Assembly: GCF_018069865.1 (NCBI RefSeq)
Contig: NZ_JAGQDG010000008.1
Location: forward strand, 1-64,000
Source: Ideonella paludis
GTDB lineage: Bacteria; Pseudomonadota; Gammaproteobacteria; Burkholderiales; Burkholderiaceae_C
Length of the DNA: 64,000 nucleotides
Direction of reading: 5' to 3'
The notes beneath the pieces were generated by a model. The model saw nothing but the letters and a program-made list of their open reading frames with translations, made no database searches and was not told the DNA's origin. Position numbers and translations under genes: made by a program. Below are positions 7,727-15,099 of this stretch, in pieces. Numbering within the stretch: position 1 is the stretch's first letter; each line of letters opens with the position of its first letter.

Positions 7727-8383
7727 ATGCGACTCCTCTTCCTCCAAGCTGTCGTTCTCTTACTCATGGCTTGTTCCAGTGCCTGGGGATCGGAAACAAC
7801 CGCGCCGATCTACGTGCGCGCAAACAACGTCAAAGCGGCTGTCGTGCTCAGGTTCTCAGCAGATTTGCTTGGCAAAAAAGTATTCATTGACCCGAAGCTA
7901 GGTGAGCAGCAGATCAACGTTCAAGGGGAGTATCGGAGCGAGGAAGTATTCTTTGCTCACTTCGCTTCCCTATTAAGCACTGTCGTAAAACGCGATGCGG
8001 AGGCAATTCAGATTGGTGAAAATCCGGCCGAGCCACAAGTAGCCCTCCCAGTACCGCGCGAAAACAATTGCCCGTATCGATATCCAGATCTTCAGGCGGC
8101 AGTCAAAGCCATGCTTCCCCATCGGCTGCGCATATGCCAGCCGCTCGAGTTCTTTCCACTCGACTCCCTGCGGGTAGGTGCTATTCTCGGTCAAGGTGGT
8201 AGGTTTCAAGCGATCGTTGTTTCACCAGACGGCGTCGCTTGGCGCCTGAAAGAAGGTGATTACCTGGGGCAAGATTTCGGGAGGATATTTCGCATATCAA
8301 GCTCTGAGATTGACCTGAGGGAGATCGTGCAAGATGAAAACGACGAGTGGAACGAAAGGCGATCGGCTCTACCTGTCAAGTGA
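7727..8383 (+). CDS. Exported protein: STN/secretin-N0-like domain plus PilP-like domain
   Basis: 218 residues. An N-terminal signal peptide (hydrophobic run to about residue 22; a MAC context could be a weak lipobox) precedes a domain near 27-100 (VRANNVKAAVVLRFSADLLG, KVFIDPKL, INVQG) resembling the short N-terminal N0/STN domain of secretins. Residues about 145-215 match the type IV pilus protein PilP: LRVGAILGQGGRFQAIVVSP, GDYLGQDFGRI, then LREIVQD and WNERR. PilP is an inner-membrane lipoprotein that contacts the PilQ secretin in the periplasm; here a secretin-like domain is joined to it. There are no pil genes nearby, and it sits between attC-like sites. The domain calls are by eye. Confidence 0.6.
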   Translation: MRLLFLQAVVLLLMACSSAWGSETTAPIYVRANNVKAAVVLRFSADLLGKKVFIDPKLGEQQINVQGEYRSEEVFFAHFASLLSTVVKRDAEAIQIGENPAEPQVALPVPRENNCPYRYPDLQAAVKAMLPHRLRICQPLEFFPLDSLRVGAILGQGGRFQAIVVSPDGVAWRLKEGDYLGQDFGRIFRISSSEIDLREIVQDENDEWNERRSALPVK

Positions 8384-8520
8384 CATCAAACCCTTCACTG
8401 CAGCGGACGGTTTCGCCGCCTGCTAAGCGCTCACGGTTGCTCGCCAACGAGCAGCGCCGTGCCAAAGTGAACTTGAACGACCGGCGGAGGACTCGCCCGC
8501 CGCAGAGGAAGGGGTAGAGC
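8384..8520 (+). other. Intergenic stretch with two hairpins, possible eroded attC
   Basis: No gene. It contains TGCTCG-ccaa-CGAGCA and CGGCGG...CCGCCG inverted repeats and a weak GCTAAGCGCTCACGGTTG that recalls the L'-R' end of attC. It closes with a good ribosome-binding site, GGAAGGGG, ahead of the next ATG. Confidence 0.3.
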
Positions 8521-8850
8521 ATGATTCCTGAAGTCGCGCCACTGCAGGTAAAGGCTGGTCAGGAGAGCCAGTTCGAACTTGCGTTCCTGCAAGCTCAACG
8601 CATCATCTTGTCCATGTCAGGCTACCTGTCACACGACTTGCAGCGTTGTATCGAGCGGCCTCGTGAGTACATCTTGCTGGTGACCTGGCAAACGCTCGAT
8701 GACCATGAAGTTGGCTTCCGGCAATCGGCCGAGTACCAAGAATGGAAGAGGCTGCTTCACCACTTCTACGAGCCGCTTCCCGTCGTGCTGCACTATCAGG
8801 CCGTCCGCGGCGCCTCGTTGACCAGCGCTCCCATCGAAGGGGCGGCTTAA
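8521..8850 (+). CDS. Antibiotic biosynthesis monooxygenase (ABM) domain protein
   Basis: 109 residues forming one ABM-like dimeric alpha/beta-barrel domain. The family pattern is visible in the order PLQVKAGQESQFE, then GYLSHDLQRCIERPREYILL, then WQTLDDHEVGFRQSAEYQEW and a final LPVVLHYQ. Such proteins are cofactor-free oxygenases or small-molecule binding proteins, and are frequent cargo of chromosomal integrons (established knowledge). No signal peptide. The ribosome-binding site GGAAGGGG precedes the ATG. The substrate cannot be inferred. Confidence 0.75.
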   Translation: MIPEVAPLQVKAGQESQFELAFLQAQRIILSMSGYLSHDLQRCIERPREYILLVTWQTLDDHEVGFRQSAEYQEWKRLLHHFYEPLPVVLHYQAVRGASLTSAPIEGAA

Positions 8851-8886
8851 GGACCTCCCATCATTTCAAACGGCAACAATCACGGC

Positions 8887-9510
8887 ATGCATTTCGATCA
8901 CGACGATGTGGTGCGCATGATCGCTGATCTGCAGTACATGCGGGTCATGGACGTGCCTGGCGCGAAGAGGCACGTCGCAAAATTAGCTCGTGATGCTGTT
9001 GAGCTCAAAGGGGTTCTCTCGCAGTACCCACGCGTCCGATACCAGCCGCTGGACCATCACTATGTGTTGCTTAAGTACCTGGCAGCGTTCAATGTGAATG
9101 TTCTGGCGGACCTTTGCTCAGGGCAGTACTCATGGCGCGGCATTGTCATTGCGGGTTGGTTGGCATCCCTTAAACCTAGCAAGGACTACTTGGACCATCT
9201 CTCGTCGGTATCGCCGACGGCCTATCCGCACAACGCTTGGCTGATTCGGCTTGCAATGGCTGAGGCTACTCACGAACGCTGGGCTGAGGATACCGACTTG
9301 CAAGACCAGTTGGTTCAACTCCGCACCTGCCTTGCCCCCATCCCACTGCCAAACTTTTGCTTGCGGCCTGCACTCAGCGACGCGGATGTAAGCCGATGGG
9401 TCACCGAGCGAGACGCCGTTAAAGACGCCAATCGAGCAGGGGGCGCAAGTGCAGCCCTGATTGCTTTAGGACAAACTCGCTTGAATCGTCTCGCTCGCAA
9501 TGGCCTTTAA
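8887..9510 (+). CDS. Hypothetical protein, last gene of the array
   Basis: 207-residue soluble, mainly helical protein that I do not recognise. It has no signal peptide or membrane span. The segment VLADLCSGQYSWRGIVIAGWLASLKPS recalls immunity-type or repeat-helix proteins, but nothing decisive is visible. It follows the ABM gene by only 36 bases without an intervening attC, so the two may share one cassette. The stop TAA lies inside the CTTTAAC box of the next attC-like site. Confidence 0.55.
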   Translation: MHFDHDDVVRMIADLQYMRVMDVPGAKRHVAKLARDAVELKGVLSQYPRVRYQPLDHHYVLLKYLAAFNVNVLADLCSGQYSWRGIVIAGWLASLKPSKDYLDHLSSVSPTAYPHNAWLIRLAMAEATHERWAEDTDLQDQLVQLRTCLAPIPLPNFCLRPALSDADVSRWVTERDAVKDANRAGGASAALIALGQTRLNRLARNGL

Positions 9511-9591
9511 CATGTCGGCTCACACCGACGCACAACATCAGGTTGCCGCCGTGCGGCGCGTGTTGTGCGGCAGTTGTTTCCAACGTTGAGG
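9504..9591 (+). other. attC-like site at the end of the array
   Basis: Begins at CTTTAAC (R''-like, containing the stop codon of the preceding gene) and ends at GTTGAGG (R'-like). The central stem has perfect arms CGCACAACA (9529-9537) and TGTTGTGCG (9561-9569) with an inner GCCGCC/GGCG pairing. The length of about 88 bases matches the attC at 7183. Host-like GC content resumes after it. Confidence 0.6.
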
Positions 9592-9600
9592 AATTTGTTC

Positions 9601-9912
9601 ATGCGCGCTCTCACCACCTCCGCTCTCGCCACCGCAGTGCTGGCTCTGGCTGCTTGCAGCAGCAAGGCGCCACCCGAGCCCACCGGCCCCAAAGTGGTGG
9701 TCGTGACCCCGGCTGCGCCTCAGCCTGTCAAGGTGGGCGGGGACCGCGACGCGAATGGCTGCATCGGCTCTGCCGGCTACCAGTGGTGCGGCCACACCCA
9801 GCAATGCGAGCGCTCGTGGGAGCTGGCCAGCGCCAAGGGCTTTGCCAACACCTCGGCGGGCTTCAAGGCTTATTGCGAACAGGCGCCGCTCAAGCCCGTC
9901 ACCAAGCCTTGA
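9601..9912 (+). CDS. Small cysteine-containing lipoprotein
   Basis: 103 residues from the ATG at 9601. Signal peptide II with lipobox LAAC (LALAACSSK), a Pro-rich linker, then a compact domain GCIGSAGYQWC...CERSWELASAKGF...YC with four Cys that could form two disulfides. This CIGSAGYxWC pattern occurs in small periplasmic proteins of unknown function. The ATG is nine bases after the last attC-like R' box, so it could be host DNA or a final cassette; its GC content favours host. Confidence 0.65.
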   Translation: MRALTTSALATAVLALAACSSKAPPEPTGPKVVVVTPAAPQPVKVGGDRDANGCIGSAGYQWCGHTQQCERSWELASAKGFANTSAGFKAYCEQAPLKPVTKP

Positions 9913-9934
9913 TCAGGCTCTGAAAGGCCACATC

Positions 9935-10321
9935 ATGATCGACCACACCGGCGTCAACGTCAGTGACTTTGCCAAGAGCAAAGCCTTCTACACCCAGGCC
10001 CTCGCGCCCATTGGCTACAGCCTTTTGGCCGACATCCCGGCCAGCGTGACGGGCCACACCGATGCGGCCGGTTTTGGGGTGGCCCCCAAGCCGGACTTTT
10101 GGATCAGCCAAGGCACGCCCAACCACCCACCCATCCATGTGGCGTTTCAGGTGGGCACCCGCGCCGAGGTCAACGCCTTCTATGCCGCCGCCTTGGCGGC
10201 AGGTGGCCGCGACAACGGTGGCCCCGGCCTGCGCCCGCATTACCACCCCGACTACTGGGGCGCCTTTGTGCTGGACCCAGACGGCCACAACATCGAGGCG
10301 GTGTGCCACGTGCCTGGCTGA
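9935..10321 (+). CDS. VOC/glyoxalase family protein
   Basis: 128 residues with a single vicinal-oxygen-chelate domain: IDHTGVNVSDFAKSKAFY at the N-terminus (metal His plus the first beta-alpha-beta), a central IHVAFQV, and the C-terminal YWGAFVLDPDGHNIEAV carrying the metal Glu. Such proteins are small metalloenzymes acting on glutathione conjugates or aromatic compounds, or resistance proteins; the substrate is unknown. The next gene starts two bases after the stop, so they form an operon. Confidence 0.85.
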   Translation: MIDHTGVNVSDFAKSKAFYTQALAPIGYSLLADIPASVTGHTDAAGFGVAPKPDFWISQGTPNHPPIHVAFQVGTRAEVNAFYAAALAAGGRDNGGPGLRPHYHPDYWGAFVLDPDGHNIEAVCHVPG

Positions 10322-10323
10322 GC

Positions 10324-10953
10324 ATGACCCAACTCCTCCTCCTCGGCGCCACCGGCCTCGTCGGCCAACAAGTTTTGGCCCAGGCGCTGGCCAACCCAGC
10401 CGTGGCCCGGGTGGTGGCGCCCACGCGCAGGCCGCTGGCGCCCCACCCCAAGCTGCTCAACCCCATCGTTGACTTTAAAGCCTTGCCGCAGGCCGACTGG
10501 TGGGCGGCGGATGCGGTGGTGTGCTGCCTGGGCACCACGCTGAAGCTGGCCGGCTCGCCCGCCGCCTTCCGGGAGGTGGACCATGACTTTGTGCTGGCCG
10601 CTGCGCGGCTGGCGCGGGCCGCAGGCACGCCGACCTTTGCCTTGAACTCTTCTCTGGGGGCAGCGGCCAGCAGCGGCAATCTGTATCTGCGCACCAAGGG
10701 CGAAACCGAAGACGCCCTGGCTGCCCTGGGCTTTACCTCGCTGACGGTGGTGCGGCCTTCGCTGCTCGATGGCGGCCCTCGGCCCGACTCCCGGCCGGGC
10801 GAGGCCCTGGGCCTGTGGTTCGCCCGCGTGGCCCGCCCACTCATTCCGGCGCGTTATCGCGCGGTGCGCACCGAGGCCGTGGCGCGGGCACTGTTGCAGG
10901 CGGCGCTGCGGCCCGCTGCGGGGCAGTCGGTGGTCGAGAACGACGCGCTGTAG
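10324..10953 (+). CDS. NAD(P)-binding Rossmann oxidoreductase (HTATIP2/NmrA-like)
   Basis: 209 residues. The Rossmann nucleotide-binding loop is GATGLVG at the N-terminus. The motifs VVCCLGTTLKLAGS and SLGAAASSGNLYLRTKGETE carry the YLRTKGE Tyr-Lys pair that replaces the SDR YxxxK. This matches the TIP30-like atypical SDR group. It is coupled to the VOC gene upstream. It has no membrane segment. The role is probably a cytoplasmic reductase; substrate not inferable. Confidence 0.8.
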   Translation: MTQLLLLGATGLVGQQVLAQALANPAVARVVAPTRRPLAPHPKLLNPIVDFKALPQADWWAADAVVCCLGTTLKLAGSPAAFREVDHDFVLAAARLARAAGTPTFALNSSLGAAASSGNLYLRTKGETEDALAALGFTSLTVVRPSLLDGGPRPDSRPGEALGLWFARVARPLIPARYRAVRTEAVARALLQAALRPAAGQSVVENDAL

Positions 10954-11054
10954 CGTTGGTCAGCGCAGCGGACGAGGGCTTGGCAACACACAGCCCGCTC
11001 TGAGGTCTGAGGTGGGCTCTTGCATGTTTTGCATGCAGGCCTGCGCAGGCTTTG

Positions 11055-11843
11055 TCAAAACGTCCCCGGATACGCCCCGCCATCCATGAGGATGTTCTGC
11101 CCGGTGATATAGCCCGCATGGGCGCTGCAGAGAAAGGCGCAGGTGGCGCCAAACTCTGCGGCTTGGCCAAAGCGGCGGCTGGGGTTTTGGGCTGCGCGGG
11201 CGCTCATCACATCGGCCAGCGGGCGGCCGCTGCGCTGGGCTTCGCCGTTCATCACGGCGTGCAGGCGGTCGGTGTCAAAGGGGCCGGGCAGCAGGTTGTT
11301 GAGCGTGACGTTGCGGCTGGCCAATTGGGGCTGGCGGGCCAGGCCGGCCACAAAGCCGGTCAGCCCAGAGCGTGCGCCGTTGGACAGCCCCAAGATGTCG
11401 ATGGGCGCTTTGACGGCGGCCGAAGTGATGTTGACGATGCGGCCAAAGCCGCGCTCTGCCATGCCGTCCACCACGGCTTTGATCAGCTCGATGGGCGTCA
11501 GCATGTTCGCGTCCAGCGCGGCCATCCAGGCCTCGCGGCCCCATTGCCGGAAGTCGCCCGGCGGTGGCCCGCCCGCATTGGTGACCAAGATGTCCACTTG
11601 CGGGGCGGCGGCCAGAGCCTGGGCTCGGCCCTCCGGGGTGGTGATGTCCCCCACAACCGCCTGCACCTGCACGCCGGGGTTCAGGCCGCGCAGCTCGGCG
11701 GCGGTGACTTGCAGCGCCTCGGCCCCACGCGCGGTGATCACCACGTTCACACCCTCTTGCACCAGGGCTGCGGCGCAGCCCCGGCCCAAGCCCTTGCTGG
11801 CGCCGCAGACCAGCGCCCATTTGCCGTTGATGTTCAAGTTCAT
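11055..11843 (-). CDS. Short-chain dehydrogenase with substituted catalytic Tyr/Lys
   Basis: 262 residues. The cofactor motif GASKGLGRG, the NAGG motif and the Ser of NITS are present. At the spacing where the SDR fold has Tyr-xxx-Lys, this protein reads S-N-G-A-R (LGLSNGARSGL), so Tyr is replaced by Ser and Lys by Arg. I recall a subfamily of 3-oxoacyl-reductase-like SDRs with this GLSNGAR signature, so it is a conserved variant rather than damage. Catalytic competence is uncertain. Monocistronic, convergent with the upstream plus-strand gene. Confidence 0.8.
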   Translation of the reverse strand: MNLNINGKWALVCGASKGLGRGCAAALVQEGVNVVITARGAEALQVTAAELRGLNPGVQVQAVVGDITTPEGRAQALAAAPQVDILVTNAGGPPPGDFRQWGREAWMAALDANMLTPIELIKAVVDGMAERGFGRIVNITSAAVKAPIDILGLSNGARSGLTGFVAGLARQPQLASRNVTLNNLLPGPFDTDRLHAVMNGEAQRSGRPLADVMSARAAQNPSRRFGQAAEFGATCAFLCSAHAGYITGQNILMDGGAYPGTF

Positions 11844-11993
11844 GGCGCCATCTTAAGGCGGGCTCGGCGGGGTATGGGTGCAAGGGACCCTGGGCTGCGG
11901 CGCCAGCAAGGGCATGGATTGAGGCCTGAGTGCCGGGTGGGGTTTCGTGCGCGGGACCATAATCGTTAATCTGCTGCCGATGACGGAGAAGCC

Positions 11994-14492
11994 ATGCCGA
12001 ACAAGCCTTTGCCGCTTGCGTTTGTCCTGAGCCCAGAGGTGCCAACGGCTTTGTTGGATGTGCTGCGCACGCATTTCATTGTGTCGATCACCGACGCCCA
12101 AGGGGTGATCGTGGAGGCCAATGACGCGTTTTGTGCCATCAGTCAGTTCAGCCGAGAGGAGTTGTTGGGGGCGACCCATCGGGTGATCAATTCGCATCAG
12201 CACCCGCGCGAGTTCTTTGAAGACATGTGGCGCCGTATCTCGCAGGGCGAGTCTTGGCGGGGCGACATTTGCAACCGTGCCAAAGACGGCTCGCTCTATT
12301 GGGTGGACAGCGTCATCACCCCCTTCAAAGGCCCGGATGGCCAGATCACCCACTACCTGTCGATCCGCAGCGACATCACCCAGCGCAAGGTCCAAGAAGA
12401 GGCGCTGCGCAAAAGTGAGCAGCTCCTGCACCGCACCGGCGCCTTGGCGTCTGTCGGAGGTTGGGAGTTGGAGGTGGCCAGCCGCCGCCTGACCTGGTCT
12501 CCACAAACTTTCGCGATCCACGGCATGCCCAATGACGTGGCGCCCACGCTGGAAGAGGCCTTGGCCCTCTACCCCACCGCCTCCCGGGCCCGCATTCGCT
12601 TGGCCATCGACAAGGCCATGACCACCGGCGAGGGATGGGACATTGAGTTGCCCTTCAACCACCCAGATGGCCGACTGCTGTGGTTTCGCATGGTGGGAGC
12701 CGCCGAGATCGAAGCGGGCCGCATGGTTCGCCTGCATGGTGCGATTCAAGACGTGACGGCGCTGCGCGAGATGTCGGCACGGATGGCGCAGGAGCATGAG
12801 TTGTTGCGGGTGACGCTGCGCTCCATTGGCGATGCGGTCATCACCACCGACGCGCAAGGGCGCATCGCCTGGCTCAACCCGGTGGCCGAGCGCATGACCG
12901 GGTGGATCTCCAACGAAGCCCAGGGCCTGCCTTTGGAGCGGGTGTTCTACATCGTGCATGAGCAAACCCGTCAGCCCGCGCCCAACCCGGTGGCGGATTG
13001 CTTGCGGCGCGGCGAGGTGGTCTCCTTGGCCAGCCAGACGGTCTTGATCTCACGCAGCGGCATGGCCTACGGTATCGAAGACTCTGCCGCACCGATCCGC
13101 AACGAGCATGGCCATGTCTTGGGCGCCGTCTTGGTCTTCCATGATGTGACGGAGCAGCGCCGGCTCAGCGGCGAGATGCGTTACCGTGCCATGCATGACA
13201 CCCTGACGGGCTTGCTCAACCGTGCCGAGTTTGAGACGCGCTTGGGGCGGCTGCTGCAGCGCGTCCAAGAGCATCACAGCGAACACGCCTTGCTCTACAT
13301 CGACCTGGACCAGTTCAAGCTGGTCAACGATGCCTGCGGCCACATGGTCGGCGACCAGCTCCTGCAGCAAGTGGCCAAGCTACTGACCGACACCGTGCGC
13401 ACCCGCGACACCCTGGCCCGCTTGGGCGGCGATGAGTTTGCGGTGATCCTGGAGCACTGCACGGTAGAGCAGGCGCAGCGCGTCGCGCACCAGATTTGCG
13501 AGCGCATGGAGGACTTCCGCTTCACGCATGACGAGCGGCGCTTCCGCATCGGCACCAGCATCGGCTTGGTGCCGCTGGACCACCGCTGGCAAAACACCAC
13601 CGCCGTGATGCAGGCCGCCGACACCGCCTGCTATGCAGCCAAAGAGGCGGGCAGGCACCGGGTGCACGCGTGGTTTGACACCGACCAAGCCATGCGCCTG
13701 CGCCAGGGCGAGATGCAATGGGCCACGCGGCTGGAGCAGGCTTTGGATGAGGATGGCTTTGTGCTTTATGCCCAAGCCATCACGCCCATTGGCGAAGGCC
13801 ATGGCAGCGGCTTGCACTTAGAAGTCTTGCTGCGCTTGATGGACAAGTCGGCCGGCGTGGTGCTGCCGGGGGCCTTTTTGCCCGCGGCTGAGCGCTTTCA
13901 CCTCAGTGGTCGGGTCGACCGTTGGGTCTTGCGCCAAGCCATTGCGCAACTCAGGCAGCAGACCCATCTGAATGACATCGACATGGTGTGCATCAATCTG
14001 TCGGGCCAGTCCGTCGGCGACCGCGCCTTCCACCAACGTGCCATCGACATGCTCACCGCAGCAGGCCCCGAAGTGTGCCGCTGCCTGTGCCTAGAGATCA
14101 CCGAGACGGCGGCCATCACCAACTTGGTCGAAGCGGCGTCGTTCATTGCCCAATTGCATGCCTTGGGCGTGCGCATTGCGCTGGATGACTTTGGCGCCGG
14201 GGCGTCGTCCTTCGGCTATCTGAAATCCTTGTCGGTGGACCTGATCAAGATCGATGGCCAGTTCATCCGAGACCTGATCGACGACCCACTGGACGATGCA
14301 GCCGTGCGCTGCTTTGTCGATGTCGCGCGCGTGGTGGGCGTCAAGACCGTGGCCGAGTATGTGGACAAGCCTGAGGTGTTGAAGCGGGTGGGCGACATCG
14401 GCATCGACTTTGCCCAAGGCTTTTTGCTGCACCGGCCCGAGCCCTTGGAGCAGGTGCTGCGCGAGCGAGCGCTGGAATCGTGCTCAAGCTGA
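11994..14492 (+). CDS. PAS-PAS-PAS-GGDEF-EAL cyclic-di-GMP signalling protein
   Basis: 832 residues, no membrane span. PAS1 is about 30-135 (ANDAFCAISQFSREEL, PAC segment ending in SDITQRK), PAS2 about 145-255, PAS3 about 270-385. The GGDEF domain is about 395-550 with an intact LGGDEFA active site, predicting diguanylate cyclase activity. The EAL domain is about 570-820; its signature reads EVL instead of EAL, while later catalytic stretches (INLSGQS, EITETAA, DDFGAG) are kept. Cytosolic sensing through the PAS domains is likely. Net synthesis or breakdown of c-di-GMP cannot be decided from sequence. Confidence 0.9.
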   Translation: MPNKPLPLAFVLSPEVPTALLDVLRTHFIVSITDAQGVIVEANDAFCAISQFSREELLGATHRVINSHQHPREFFEDMWRRISQGESWRGDICNRAKDGSLYWVDSVITPFKGPDGQITHYLSIRSDITQRKVQEEALRKSEQLLHRTGALASVGGWELEVASRRLTWSPQTFAIHGMPNDVAPTLEEALALYPTASRARIRLAIDKAMTTGEGWDIELPFNHPDGRLLWFRMVGAAEIEAGRMVRLHGAIQDVTALREMSARMAQEHELLRVTLRSIGDAVITTDAQGRIAWLNPVAERMTGWISNEAQGLPLERVFYIVHEQTRQPAPNPVADCLRRGEVVSLASQTVLISRSGMAYGIEDSAAPIRNEHGHVLGAVLVFHDVTEQRRLSGEMRYRAMHDTLTGLLNRAEFETRLGRLLQRVQEHHSEHALLYIDLDQFKLVNDACGHMVGDQLLQQVAKLLTDTVRTRDTLARLGGDEFAVILEHCTVEQAQRVAHQICERMEDFRFTHDERRFRIGTSIGLVPLDHRWQNTTAVMQAADTACYAAKEAGRHRVHAWFDTDQAMRLRQGEMQWATRLEQALDEDGFVLYAQAITPIGEGHGSGLHLEVLLRLMDKSAGVVLPGAFLPAAERFHLSGRVDRWVLRQAIAQLRQQTHLNDIDMVCINLSGQSVGDRAFHQRAIDMLTAAGPEVCRCLCLEITETAAITNLVEAASFIAQLHALGVRIALDDFGAGASSFGYLKSLSVDLIKIDGQFIRDLIDDPLDDAAVRCFVDVARVVGVKTVAEYVDKPEVLKRVGDIGIDFAQGFLLHRPEPLEQVLRERALESCSS

Positions 14493-14542
14493 GGACGGGA
14501 TCGGCCGATATGGGCCTGCATGTCCCCGTCTCTTGCTTCACC

Positions 14543-15019
14543 ATGACTTCACGTCGCCCTGCTCGCGGCTTCACGCTGATCGAACTGATCGTCGTTATTG
14601 TTATTCTTGGAATCTTGGCCGCCACGGCCTTGCCCAAGTTCATGGACATGCGTTCGGAGGCCAACAAGGCTGCTCTCGCGGGCTTGGAGGCCACCATCAA
14701 GTCCAGCATGAACATCGCGCACGGCAAGTGCGTGATGACGCCGAGCTGCTACGTGGGCAATGTGGCGCTGAACATTACTGTGGACGGCGCCACGCGGCGT
14801 TATCTCAATGCCTACCCGGATGGCGGCGACAACATTGGCTCGGGCATCGAGATGTGGTTCAGCGTCTCTGGCGAGTTCACGCGTGTTCACCCCGGCTTCA
14901 CCACCACCCGATGGCAAGTCAATAGCGCCCCCACCCCGGCCAGTTGCTATGTGCAGTACGTGGAGGCCCCCACCTGGGGCTCTGTGCCACAGATCAGCAG
15001 CGTGACCACCGGCTGCTGA
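14543..15019 (+). CDS. Type IV pilin/pseudopilin-like protein
   Basis: 158 residues from the ATG at 14543 (ATG at 14510 also possible). The short leader MTSRRPARG is followed by the FTLIELIVVIVILGILAATA helix, with the Gly-Phe prepilin peptidase site and Glu at +5. The C-terminal part has four Cys and looks like MSHA-type or Tfp pilin heads. It would be processed by PilD and assembled into a pilus or pseudopilus. No other pilus genes are adjacent; it lies 50 bases after the GGDEF/EAL gene, so c-di-GMP-linked attachment is a reasonable guess only. Confidence 0.85.
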   Translation: MTSRRPARGFTLIELIVVIVILGILAATALPKFMDMRSEANKAALAGLEATIKSSMNIAHGKCVMTPSCYVGNVALNITVDGATRRYLNAYPDGGDNIGSGIEMWFSVSGEFTRVHPGFTTTRWQVNSAPTPASCYVQYVEAPTWGSVPQISSVTTGC

Positions 15020-15099
15020 GTCCACACTCTCTCCACAATCCTGTGGTCTGATCGGGTGGCTGCGGCCAGGGGCGGCGGCTCACAAGAGAGGAAGCGGCA

